The position numbers were made by a program, and so were the translations under genes. This document shows, piece by piece, positions 44,111 to 52,305 of a stretch of DNA of 64,000 nucleotides. Where the stretch lies: assembly GCF_023195895.1 (NCBI RefSeq), contig NZ_JALPRK010000024.1, positions 1 to 64,000 on the forward strand, read 5' to 3'. The notes below the pieces were generated by a model. The model searched no databases. It was not told the DNA's origin and was given only the letters and a program-made list of their open reading frames with translations. Every line of letters begins with the position of its first letter. Positions within the stretch are counted from its first letter, which is position 1. This DNA comes from Paenibacillus mellifer. GTDB taxonomy: Bacteria > Bacillota > Bacilli > Paenibacillales > Paenibacillaceae.

Positions 44111-45850
44111 ATGTTGGATACCGTGAAACTATGGATTGATGAGATGGAAACGGAGGTGCCGAAGGGAACGACGGTCCTTCAGGCAGCCCGGGGATTAGGC
44201 ATTCACATTCCCACCCTTTGCCATCTGCAGGGGATGAACCACCCGTCCAGCTGCCGCGTTTGTCTGGTGGAGTCGGGCCCTCGCCTGATCGCTTCGTGTA
44301 CGCTGGTGGCCGAAGACGGGATGCGGATTCGGACGAATTCATCTCGGGTACGCAAAGCCCGCAAAACGACGGTCGAGCTGATCCTGTCGGACCATAATCG
44401 GGAATGCACCTCCTGCCTGCGCAGCGGAACCTGCGAGCTTCAGGAGGTAGCAAATCAGATTGGCGTGCGCGACGTGCGGTATGCGGGGAGCAAAGCGCGG
44501 TCAACGGTCGACCTCTCGTCTCCGTCGATTGTACGCGATACCTCGAAGTGCCTGCTATGCGGGCGCTGTGTCGCAGTTTGCAGCGAGGTGCAGACCGTGG
44601 GGGCCATCGGGTTCATGAACCGGGGATTCGACACGGTGATTGGACCGGCTTTGGGCAGACCAATTGGTGAATCGGTCTGCGTCAACTGCGGGCAATGCAT
44701 CATGGCTTGTCCGGTTGGCGCGCTGCAGGAACGGGAAAATATCAACGACGTCTGGCAGGCGATCGCGGATCCGCATAAATTCGTCGTTGTCCAAACGGCT
44801 CCCGCGGTTCGCGTCGCCTTGGGCGAGGAGTTCGGGATGCCGATTGGCACGCGCGTGACGGGCAAGATGGTCGCTGCGCTGCGACGGCTTGGCTTCAATA
44901 AGGTGTTTGACACCGATTTTGCTGCGGACTTAACGATCATGGAGGAAGGCACTGAGCTGATACATCGCTTGACGACCGGGAAGAACCTGCCGCTGATGAC
45001 GTCTTGTTGTCCGGGCTGGGTGAAGTTTGTCGAGCATAACTTCCCGGATATGCTGGAGAACCTGTCGAGCTGCAAATCGCCGCATGAGATGGAAGGGGCG
45101 ATGATTAAGAGCTACTTCGCCCAAACGATGGGAATCGATCCGGGGAACATCGTCGTCGTGTCGATCATGCCGTGTACAGCGAAGAAGTTCGAAGGGCAAC
45201 GCGAGGAGCTAGCCAGCGAATCGTTGCAAGACGTTGATTATGTGCTGACGACGCGGGAGATCGCCCGGATGATCAAGGAAGCGGGCATCGACTTCACCGG
45301 CTTGCGCGGCGAGACATTCGACAATCCGTTTGGCGAAGCGTCGGGGGCTGGGGTGATCTTCGGCGCGACCGGCGGTGTGGCCGAAGCGGCGCTGCGAACG
45401 GTATTCGAGCTGGTGGCCGGGGAAGAGCTGGAGACGGTGGAATATACCTCTGTGCGTGGGATGGACGGTATCAAGGAGACAACGGTGGAGCTGCCGGACG
45501 GCCGGATGATCCGCACCGCCGTCGTGCACGGGCTCGGCAATGCTCGGAAGCTAATGTCGATGATCCAGTCCGGCCAACGCCAATACGAATTTATCGAGGT
45601 TATGGCTTGCCCGGGCGGCTGCATTTGCGGCGGCGGGCAGCCGATCGTAAGTGCCAGCCTGCGGGATACGCTGGATGTGAAGGCGGAGCGGGCCAAGGCA
45701 ATTTACGACGAGGACGAGGCTTCTGCGATTCGCAAATCGCATAAGAACCCTTATATCCAGCAGATCTATCGCGAGTTTTTGGAGGAGCCAAACAGCCATA
45801 AGAGCCATCAATACTTGCATACGCATTATTTGGTGCGCTCCCGCTATTAG
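44111..45850 (+). CDS. hydA: [FeFe]-hydrogenase catalytic subunit HydA
   Basis: Reduces protons to H2 at the H-cluster. 579 residues, the length of clostridial CpI. Order: N-terminal [2Fe-2S] domain (CHLQGMNHPSSCRVC), His-Cys3 cluster (ECTSCLRSGTCELQ), two [4Fe-4S] motifs (CLLCGRCVAVC, CVNCGQCIMACP), then the H-domain with L1 TSCCPGW at 297-303, L2 MPCTAKK from 353, and L3 MACPGGCICGGG with Cys 500 and 504. All four cubane-binding Cys and the proton-transfer Cys 299 are present, so it looks active. Gap of 15 bp from hydB. Confidence 0.97.
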   Translation: MLDTVKLWIDEMETEVPKGTTVLQAARGLGIHIPTLCHLQGMNHPSSCRVCLVESGPRLIASCTLVAEDGMRIRTNSSRVRKARKTTVELILSDHNRECTSCLRSGTCELQEVANQIGVRDVRYAGSKARSTVDLSSPSIVRDTSKCLLCGRCVAVCSEVQTVGAIGFMNRGFDTVIGPALGRPIGESVCVNCGQCIMACPVGALQERENINDVWQAIADPHKFVVVQTAPAVRVALGEEFGMPIGTRVTGKMVAALRRLGFNKVFDTDFAADLTIMEEGTELIHRLTTGKNLPLMTSCCPGWVKFVEHNFPDMLENLSSCKSPHEMEGAMIKSYFAQTMGIDPGNIVVVSIMPCTAKKFEGQREELASESLQDVDYVLTTREIARMIKEAGIDFTGLRGETFDNPFGEASGAGVIFGATGGVAEAALRTVFELVAGEELETVEYTSVRGMDGIKETTVELPDGRMIRTAVVHGLGNARKLMSMIQSGQRQYEFIEVMACPGGCICGGGQPIVSASLRDTLDVKAERAKAIYDEDEASAIRKSHKNPYIQQIYREFLEEPNSHKSHQYLHTHYLVRSRY

Positions 45851-45955
45851 CTGTTAGTCGATGGCGTTGTAGAGGCGTTGAAAATGGTTTCATTATCCAA
45901 ACAGTCTCGAAGGGGCTTAAGAAGGGATTAGGGCATCTCACAGGGAGGGATTGGG

Positions 45956-47389
45956 ATGAGCAGGTCAGATCAATGGGAGTCGGCGGATTTCATCCGGGAT
46001 GAAACGATCGTATCAGCGCTCGCTTACGGGTCGCAGTTAGCCCGCGACCGTAAGAAGGTGCTGGCTATTCTGGAACGAGCCCGGACCGCCAAAGGCATCA
46101 CCGCGGCAGAAGCCGCTGTCCTGTTGAACGTGGAGGACGATGTGCTGCTTGAGGAGATCTACCATGCGGCACGCGAGGTGAAGGAACGGATATACGGAAA
46201 TCGGATCGTGTTGTTTGCCCCTTTGTACGTTAGCAACTTCTGTGTAAACAATTGCGAGTACTGCGGGTATAAGCAGTCCAATGAGAGTATGGTGCGGCGG
46301 CGCTTGAACCGGGAGGAGCTGATCCAGGAGGTCGAGGTGCTGCAGCAAATGGGGCACAAGCGGCTGGCGCTGGAGGCCGGGGAGGATCCAGAGCATTGCC
46401 CAATCGACTACATTCTCGAATGCATCGAAACCATCTATTCGGTGAAGGTCGACAACGGAAGCATCCGCCGCGTTAACGTCAACATTGCGGCTACAACGGT
46501 GGAGGATTACCGTAAACTGGCGAACGTCGGAATTGGCACGTACATCCTGTTCCAGGAGACATACCACCGTCCGACTTATAGCCGGATGCACCAGAAAGGA
46601 CCCAAACGCGATTACGACTGGCATACGACGGCGATGGACCGAGCGATGCGGGCCGGCATTGACGATGTCGGCGTTGGGGTATTGTACGGATTATATGATC
46701 ACAAATACGAAACGATCGCCATGCTGATGCACGCCGAGCATCTGGAAGCGACGTTTGGCTGCGGGCCGCATACGGTTTCCGTACCACGTCTGCGGGCGGC
46801 GGATGGCGTCGACCTGAACAGCTTCCCGTATCTGGTGAACGATCATGAATTCAAGAAGATCGTGGCCGTGCTGCGGCTGGCGGTGCCTTATGCCGGCATG
46901 ATCCTGTCCACCCGCGAAGACTCGGAATTCCGCGACGAGGTGATCAAGCTGGGCATCTCCCAGATCAGCGCGGGTTCGTGCACCGGCGTCGGCGGGTACA
47001 TGGATGCGTACGGAGATAGCGGAGCTCAGAGTCATGCCGATACCGCGCAGTTCGAGGTTGGCGATCACCGTTCGCCGCTGGAGATGATCAAGTCGCTGTG
47101 CCGGGACGGCTATATTCCGAGCTATTGTACCGCCTGTTACCGCGAGGGCCGGACGGGCGACCGCTTTATGCGCCTGGCTAAATCGGGCCAGATCCACAAC
47201 GTCTGCCACCCGAACGCGTTGCTCACCCTGCAGGAGTATTTGCTGGACTACGGGGATGACGAAGCCCGGGAGATGGGGGCGACGTTGATCAAAAACAACC
47301 TCCGCCGTATCCCCAAAGCGTCCGCCCGCGATGCGACGATCAACCGCCTGCAGCGTATCCAGGAAGGCGAGCGGGATTTGCGGTTCTAG
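45956..47389 (+). CDS. hydG: [FeFe]-hydrogenase maturase HydG (radical SAM tyrosine lyase)
   Basis: Splits tyrosine to supply CO and CN to the H-cluster. 477 residues. Radical-SAM CxxxCxxC at C96, C100 and C103 (CVNNCEYCGYK). The C-terminal auxiliary cluster motif CX2CX22C is at C391, C394 and C417, which separates HydG from ThiH. CAGGGAGGG precedes ATG 45956. It is 105 bp after hydA and closes the plus-strand operon, followed by a terminator. Confidence 0.96.
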   Translation: MSRSDQWESADFIRDETIVSALAYGSQLARDRKKVLAILERARTAKGITAAEAAVLLNVEDDVLLEEIYHAAREVKERIYGNRIVLFAPLYVSNFCVNNCEYCGYKQSNESMVRRRLNREELIQEVEVLQQMGHKRLALEAGEDPEHCPIDYILECIETIYSVKVDNGSIRRVNVNIAATTVEDYRKLANVGIGTYILFQETYHRPTYSRMHQKGPKRDYDWHTTAMDRAMRAGIDDVGVGVLYGLYDHKYETIAMLMHAEHLEATFGCGPHTVSVPRLRAADGVDLNSFPYLVNDHEFKKIVAVLRLAVPYAGMILSTREDSEFRDEVIKLGISQISAGSCTGVGGYMDAYGDSGAQSHADTAQFEVGDHRSPLEMIKSLCRDGYIPSYCTACYREGRTGDRFMRLAKSGQIHNVCHPNALLTLQEYLLDYGDDEAREMGATLIKNNLRRIPKASARDATINRLQRIQEGERDLRF

Positions 47390-47402
47390 GTAATAGAAAT
47401 CG

Positions 47403-47446
47403 AAAACCTTCAATGTCACCCTAGCGGTCGACGTTGAAGGTTTTTG
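47403..47446 (+). terminator. Terminator after hydG
   Basis: AAAACCTTCAA-GTC / GAC-TTGAAGGTTTT with a 10-nt loop, then T's. Ends the por-hyd operon. Confidence 0.85.
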
Positions 47447-47816
47447 CGTTGGTGAGGGTTTTTTTTGTTCCACTACTTCCTAAAAATCTGCTATGTCTAT
47501 ACGATAATAGGGATTTTAATATAGAGGTTGTACTATCTCGCGGATGCATTGTATTGATGGAGAGATACGACTTTTTTGGATGAGATTTGTATTAACGAGA
47601 CATACAGCAGTCTGAGATGGTTGTAGTATGTGTAAAATATAGATTCTAGTTTTAGTAGTACTACATTCAGCAAGAAAAAAGATTGGAAACAATAACAAAA
47701 AGTCCAATCCTTTCTTTCATAATTTCATATTTTGGGAGATATAAGGGGAAATTCCCTTAAAGTTGAGCAGTAAAGGCGCCAGCTCTCGACAAATCAAAAA
47801 AGGAGATGTTTTATTT
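47447..47816. other. AT-rich gap inside the insert
   Basis: About 370 bp of AT-rich DNA, unlike the GC-richer hyd genes on both sides. A 63-codon minus-strand frame (47516-47707) has no SD. No RNA, repeat or recognised gene seen. Confidence 0.35.
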
Positions 47817-48256
47817 ATGGCATTTACAAAGGAGTATGCAAGAAAATAATTTTAAGTTTGGACGGAGTAAGAAAAACTGAACGAGCGCAAAGAACAATCT
47901 ATGGCAAAGCTTTTGATAAACCTACGAATGTTACTGATCTGACGGACGGATTATCAAACGTTGCCGGTATATTAGGTCTAATTTTTCTAACATCTACAGC
48001 TACTGGTGTTGCAACAGGTGTATTTTCTATTGTTGCAATGCTTGCTCCGTCGGAAAAGGATGACCTTCAGGATATGGTTTATGAAGGATATTGGAATTTA
48101 GGATATTTGGAAGATTTTCTGGATGATCATCCAGAATATGATTTAATTGAGGTGAATTTTCCCTTCATCGAATATGAAACACAAGGAGTTCGGTTTATCA
48201 CAGGTAAAGGTGCAGTAACACGGGTTCATTCAGGAAGTGGCTGGATCCTTTTGTAA
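47817..48256 (+). pseudogene. Unknown small protein with an apparent -1 frameshift near the start
   Basis: ATG 47817 has a good SD (AAGGAGATG) and reads MAFTKEYARK, then stops (TAA) after a short A-run. In the next frame, from the same A-run, the reading continues as KIILSLDGVRKTERAQRTIY for 132 or more residues to 48256. Adding one A to the run would join them into a protein of about 146 residues. Otherwise translation would have to start at TTG 47858, which has no SD. The protein has a hydrophobic Gly/Ala/Thr-rich stretch in the middle (GILGLIFLTSTATGVATGVF) and an acidic C-terminal half. I do not recognise it. AT-rich and unlike its neighbours, so possibly acquired separately. Confidence 0.5.
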
Positions 48257-48345
48257 CGGGTTAAATTAAGAAGCGGCTGTTCCAAAAGGTAGTTAAACTG
48301 GAGCTACTTAAGGGATAGATTTTAGGTAAAAATACCCAAATTTTG

Positions 48346-48388
48346 AAGAATAGACGGCCAGGAAGATCATACCTGGCCGTCTATTCTT
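48346..48388. terminator. Bidirectional terminator between converging genes
   Basis: AAGAATAGACGGCCAGG / CTGGCCGTCTATTCTT, a 16-bp perfect stem with A-rich left and T-rich right flanks, placed between the plus-strand unknown gene and the minus-strand gene at 48440. Confidence 0.8.
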
Positions 48389-48439
48389 GCTTGTTGGCAA
48401 TAACGAAATGAAAAAAGAGGGGTGCCCTTTCTACTTTAA

Positions 48440-48892
48440 CTATTTATTGAACAAGCTAGGAATTACACTAGGATCATCAATCTTATTCGTTATTTCATAA
48501 GATGAGATGCCTCGTAAAGTGGCATTATAATCATAAACACTTAAATAATTGTTATCGTACAGTGTTATTCCAAACCTTCTTTTCTCATCTGTCCGTATAA
48601 TTATTCGATACTGCTCCGTATAATCAACACTTGGTCTGGATTTTTTTTCTTTTAGTTTCATCTGAGAGAAATAATGAACCACTTTCTTTATTCCGTTGGG
48701 GTCAGTAATTGATATTTCTTCTTCGCTGTTATCATCAAGTGTCCTTAAGAGGGTAATAGAACTGATTTCATTTCCATTTAGACGTTCCAGAACAATCTTG
48801 TCAAAGGTAGTACTTTTTGAAACCTCAAAGATAATTACACCGGCAATAACAATTAGAACAATAACGGCAAGAGCATAGATCCTACGCTTCAT
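48440..48892 (-). CDS. Membrane-anchored protein of unknown function
   Basis: 150 residues from ATG 48892 (MKRRIYALAVIVLIVIAGVI), with AAAGGGGATT upstream. One N-terminal transmembrane or uncleaved signal segment (about 5-25), then a soluble, presumably extracellular domain of beta-strand character (ITDPNGIKKVVHYFSQM, YRIIIRTDEKRRFGITLYDN). I do not recognise the family. AT-rich like its plus-strand neighbour. Nothing links it to hydrogenase function apart from position. Confidence 0.7.
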   Translation of the reverse strand: MKRRIYALAVIVLIVIAGVIIFEVSKSTTFDKIVLERLNGNEISSITLLRTLDDNSEEEISITDPNGIKKVVHYFSQMKLKEKKSRPSVDYTEQYRIIIRTDEKRRFGITLYDNNYLSVYDYNATLRGISSYEITNKIDDPSVIPSLFNK

Positions 48893-49104
48893 TAAAACCA
48901 ATCCCCTTTTACCTTTTTGATACTTTCGACACAGAAAAAAACAAACAACAATTATTGAATCAACTTAGTAAAATATTTGCTTCGTCCAATGTTTACCACA
49001 AATTCAATGTGATATATATTTTACCTTAATTTATTAATGTCCTCAATAGAACTGAATGATATGACGAGACGGATGAGTTAGGAAAAATTGAATTAGATAT
49101 AATA
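48893..49104. other. AT-rich intergenic region
   Basis: About 210 bp upstream of the minus-strand membrane-protein gene. It should hold that gene's promoter, but I cannot pick a convincing pair of hexamers. Confidence 0.3.
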
Positions 49105-49144
49105 AAACGACGGTCAGGGAAAACATCCAGTTTCCTTAACCGTC
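49105..49144 (-). terminator. Terminator after hydF
   Basis: AGACGGTTAAGGAAA / TTTTCCCTGACCGTC stem around a short loop, followed on the minus strand by GTTTTATTAT. Confidence 0.7.
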
Positions 49145-49166
49145 TTAACTATGCGTTAATGTTCAC

Positions 49167-50411
49167 TCAGTTTCGTTCCCACGCCATCATGGCGGAGGGG
49201 AAAAGTTCGATGGCCCGGGGGAACACGCCGTGAAGGTAGGCGATAAGCACGCCGTAGTTGACGATCGGAACGCCGGCCGCTTGGGCTTCGCCGAGGCGAT
49301 GCAGCATGGCGCGGCGGTTTAGCATGCAGGCGCCGCAATGCACGATCAGCGCGTATCGGGCCAGGTCCGGCGGGTAGCTGTAGCCGGAGACATGCTCGAT
49401 GTGCAACTGCTTGCCTGTGGCCTGCCGTAGCCAACGTGGGATTTTGACGGTGCCGATGTCGTCGGACTGCTGATGGTGCGTGCAGGCCTCCGCGATCAGG
49501 ACACGATCACCGTCCTTGAGCCGATCAATGGCCTGCGCGCCCCGGACCAGCTCGTTCAAGTCGCCCTTATGGCGGGCGAATAGGATAGAGAACGAGGTCA
49601 GGGGGACGTCCCTCGGCGTGTCGGCGGCAACCTTGAGGAAGACCTGCGAGTCAGTGACGACGAGCCGAGGCTTCTTCCCGAGCCGCTCCAGCGTCGCCCT
49701 GAGCTCGTGCTCCTTCGTCATGACGGCGATGGCGTCGCTCTCGAGCAGGTCGCGGATCGTTTGCTGCTGCGGCAAGATTAGCCGGCCCTTGGGGGCGGCT
49801 TTGTCGATCGGCACGACCAGCACGACGAGATCGCCCGGCGCCACTAGGTCGCCGACGAGCCGGAAGCGCTCCTCCTCATGTGGAAGCGCCGTGACGATCG
49901 CACGTTTCAGCTCGGACACGCCGCGGCCATCCAAAGTGCTAAACGCCACGCATTCCTCTAGGCTTAGCTGGGCCTTCGTATCGGCAAGTGCTGCCACCCC
50001 CGCGTCGTGATCCAAGAGCGTATCCACCTTGTTGAGTACGCCTACGACCGGGATCTTCCGCTGCCTCAACTCGGCCAGCAGCTCCCGGTAAAAGTCGTCG
50101 GCCCCCGTCATAGCGTCGATCACCAACAAGGCGAGGTCGGCGCGGTGGATCAGCTCCCGTGTTTTTTGCTTCCGCAGCTCGCCCAGCGTTCCTTCGTCGT
50201 CCAGTCCGGCGGTGTCGATCAGCACCACCGGCCCCAACGGTAGCAGCTCCATCGCTTTGTACACGGGATCGGTGGTCGTCCCCCGCACCGGCGAAACCAC
50301 GGCAATCTCCTGCCCGGTCAAAGCGTTGACCACGCTCGATTTCCCCACATTCGTCCGGCCGAAAACGGCGATGTGCGTCCGCTCCCCGCGCGGCGTTGCG
50401 TTCAGGCTCAT
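49167..50411 (-). CDS. hydF: [FeFe]-hydrogenase maturation GTPase/scaffold HydF
   Basis: GTPase and [4Fe-4S] scaffold on which the binuclear precursor is finished and delivered to apo-HydA. 414 residues. GTPase motifs: GRTNVGKSSVVNAL (G1), GTTTDP (G2), DTAGLDDEG (G3) and NKVD (G4). The C-terminal cluster motif CxH-x45-HCxxC is complete (ACTHH ... HCGACMLNRR). SD AAAGGGGG precedes the start. Follows aspA by 16 bp on the same strand and is transcribed opposite to the rest of the hyd genes. Noticeably GC-rich. Confidence 0.95.
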   Translation of the reverse strand: MSLNATPRGERTHIAVFGRTNVGKSSVVNALTGQEIAVVSPVRGTTTDPVYKAMELLPLGPVVLIDTAGLDDEGTLGELRKQKTRELIHRADLALLVIDAMTGADDFYRELLAELRQRKIPVVGVLNKVDTLLDHDAGVAALADTKAQLSLEECVAFSTLDGRGVSELKRAIVTALPHEEERFRLVGDLVAPGDLVVLVVPIDKAAPKGRLILPQQQTIRDLLESDAIAVMTKEHELRATLERLGKKPRLVVTDSQVFLKVAADTPRDVPLTSFSILFARHKGDLNELVRGAQAIDRLKDGDRVLIAEACTHHQQSDDIGTVKIPRWLRQATGKQLHIEHVSGYSYPPDLARYALIVHCGACMLNRRAMLHRLGEAQAAGVPIVNYGVLIAYLHGVFPRAIELFPSAMMAWERN

Positions 50412-50427
50412 CTCGCGTTCCCCCTTT

Positions 50428-51861
50428 TTATTCGCCGGGGATGCCCGGCTTCGTCACTTGCAGCGGATTCAGGATGGCGGCGGCGCGCTCGGCGGTGAGC
50501 CAGCCGCCGTCGACGGCGACATGCTCCACCGACAGCCCCTCGCGCCGGGCGATCTCGGCAATCTCGGCGGCCGCCTCGTAGCCGAGATGCGGGACCAGCG
50601 CGGTGGCCAGCACAGTGGAGCGCCGCAGATGCTCGCGGCAAGCCGTCTCGTTGACGGCAATGCCGCGAATGCAGCGCTGCTCGAACAGCGGAACGGCCCG
50701 CCCCAGGATCTCGAGCGATTCCAGCAGGGAATCGGCGATCAGCGGGCCAAATGCGTTCAGTTCGAGCTGGCCGCCGGCGGCGGCCCAGGTGATCGCGGTA
50801 TCGTTCGCGATCACCCGCATGGCCGTCTGGCCGGCCATTTCCGCCATGACCGGGTTCACTTTACCCGGCATGATCGACGAGCCGGCCTGGACGGCGGGCA
50901 GCGCATATTCGCCGATGCCCCCGGCGGGGCCGGACGCCAGCAACCGCAGGTCGCTGGCGATCTTCAACAGCGTCACGGCTGCCGCTTTCAGCAGCCCGGA
51001 CACCTCGACGAAGACGTCCATATTTTGCGTCCCGTCCATGGGGAATTCGCTGCGCGCCAGGCCGAGCCCGGTCAACTCCTGCAGCGTGTCGGTCACCTGG
51101 AAGACGTAGGCCTTGGGCGCGTCCAACCCGGTTCCGATCGCCGTGCCGCCGAGATGAATCTCGCGCAGCCGCTCCTCGGCTTTGTACAACCGCCACCGAT
51201 CGCGTGCGACCGCCTTGGCGTAAGCGCCGAACCCCTGGCCGGCCATCATCGGCAGGGCGTCCATCAGCTGCGTGCGCCCCAGCTTCAGCACGTCCGCGAA
51301 TTCCTGCTCCTTTTCCTGCAGTGCTTCCTGCAGGGAAGCATAAGCTTCGCTGAGCGGACGCAGCAGCCGGATCGCCGCAATTCGCAGCGCGGTGGGGTAC
51401 ACGTCGTTGGTCGATTGGCAGCGATTGACGTGGTCTAGGGGATGGACGAGCTGATAGTCACCCTTGGACCCGCCAAGCCGTTCGATCGCTAGGTTGGCGA
51501 CCACCTCATTGACGTTCATATGAGTGGATGTCCCCGCACCACCTTGCAGGGCATCGACGACAAACTGATCCGCCAAGGCGCCGCCGATTATCTCGTCGCA
51601 TGCCGACTCAATCGCACCCGCCACCTCTGTAGGAATCAGGCCCAGCTTGCTGTTGACCCGCGCCGCCGCTTTCTTGACCACGGCGATCGCTTCGATCAGC
51701 CGGGGATGGGCCGGACGCCCGCTGACTGGAAAATTCTCCATCGCCCGCGCCGTATGAATGCCGTAGTAGACCTCTGCCGGGAGATCCTTGCTCCCTAGCG
51801 TATCGGTCTCTCGGCGGTATTTTTCACGCGAATCGGAACCTCTCGACAATCCAGGACTCAT
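50428..51861 (-). CDS. aspA: Aspartate ammonia-lyase
   Basis: Converts aspartate to fumarate plus ammonia. 477 residues from ATG 51861 (MSPGLSRGSDSREKYRRETD), with TTGGAGG upstream; the open frame extends to 51927. Fumarase/aspartase superfamily signature GSSIMPGKVNPVMAEM with the catalytic Ser loop, GAGTSTHMNVNEVVAN, and LGRTQLMDALPM. Cotranscribed with hydF. aspA is found beside hyd maturation genes in other anaerobes too. It may feed ammonium or fumarate during H-cluster assembly or fermentation; the link is inferred. No Rex-type box was seen upstream. Confidence 0.93.
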   Translation of the reverse strand: MSPGLSRGSDSREKYRRETDTLGSKDLPAEVYYGIHTARAMENFPVSGRPAHPRLIEAIAVVKKAAARVNSKLGLIPTEVAGAIESACDEIIGGALADQFVVDALQGGAGTSTHMNVNEVVANLAIERLGGSKGDYQLVHPLDHVNRCQSTNDVYPTALRIAAIRLLRPLSEAYASLQEALQEKEQEFADVLKLGRTQLMDALPMMAGQGFGAYAKAVARDRWRLYKAEERLREIHLGGTAIGTGLDAPKAYVFQVTDTLQELTGLGLARSEFPMDGTQNMDVFVEVSGLLKAAAVTLLKIASDLRLLASGPAGGIGEYALPAVQAGSSIMPGKVNPVMAEMAGQTAMRVIANDTAITWAAAGGQLELNAFGPLIADSLLESLEILGRAVPLFEQRCIRGIAVNETACREHLRRSTVLATALVPHLGYEAAAEIAEIARREGLSVEHVAVDGGWLTAERAAAILNPLQVTKPGIPGE

Positions 51862-51989
51862 GCGAATTCGCCTCCAACAACGAATGTCAATCTCTTCCAC
51901 TTCATCGTAGTTGAAAGCGGTTCCCAAGAACAGTAAAGAAGATCACGTTATGGGCCGAAAGGAACTTGTTCTAAAGCCGTTTTTTCGTC

Positions 51990-51998
51990 CATAAGCTA
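51990..51998 (+). promoter_or_regulatory. Possible sporulation-sigma -10 of yabP
   Basis: CATAAGCTA, fitting the -10 class CATANNNTA used by sigma-K and partly sigma-E, about 13 bp before the yabP SD. A -35 is not clear (TTCTAAA 14 bp upstream is poor). yabP is sigma-E dependent in B. subtilis. Confidence 0.35.
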
Positions 51999-52023
51999 GG
52001 GATAAGAAGGAGGGGTACATGCC

Positions 52024-52305
52024 ATGGTCGAACCAAATAAAGCTAAGCATCAGGAGCTGCATCTGCTAAATCGCAAGCTGCTGGACATCTCGGGAGTTCT
52101 CAATGTGGAAAGCTTCGACAGCGAGGAGTTCTTGCTACAGACCGAGCTTGGGCATTTAACGATACGAGGGCAGAATTTACATATCAAAAACCTGAACCTG
52201 GAGCAGGGGCTGGTCAGCATCGAAGGTACGGTCAATTCCCTATCGTATTTGGATCCGGGATCCAATTCGTCCGGTAAGGGCCTGCTTGGCAAGCTGTTTC
52301 GATGA
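52024..52305 (+). CDS. yabP: Sporulation protein YabP
   Basis: Needed for efficient sporulation in B. subtilis; related to spore-coat YqfC. 93 residues from ATG 52024 behind AAGGAGGGG. HELHLLNRKLLDISGVLNVE and FLLQTELGHLTIRGQNLHI are the family core. Its stop overlaps the yabQ start by 4 bp (ATGA). First gene after the hydrogenase insert; its usual left neighbour rqcP is 15 kb away. Confidence 0.93.
   Translation: MVEPNKAKHQELHLLNRKLLDISGVLNVESFDSEEFLLQTELGHLTIRGQNLHIKNLNLEQGLVSIEGTVNSLSYLDPGSNSSGKGLLGKLFR

Noticed and set aside
47516-47707. 63-codon minus-strand frame after hydG
   Set aside because: No SD, no motif, AT-rich background.
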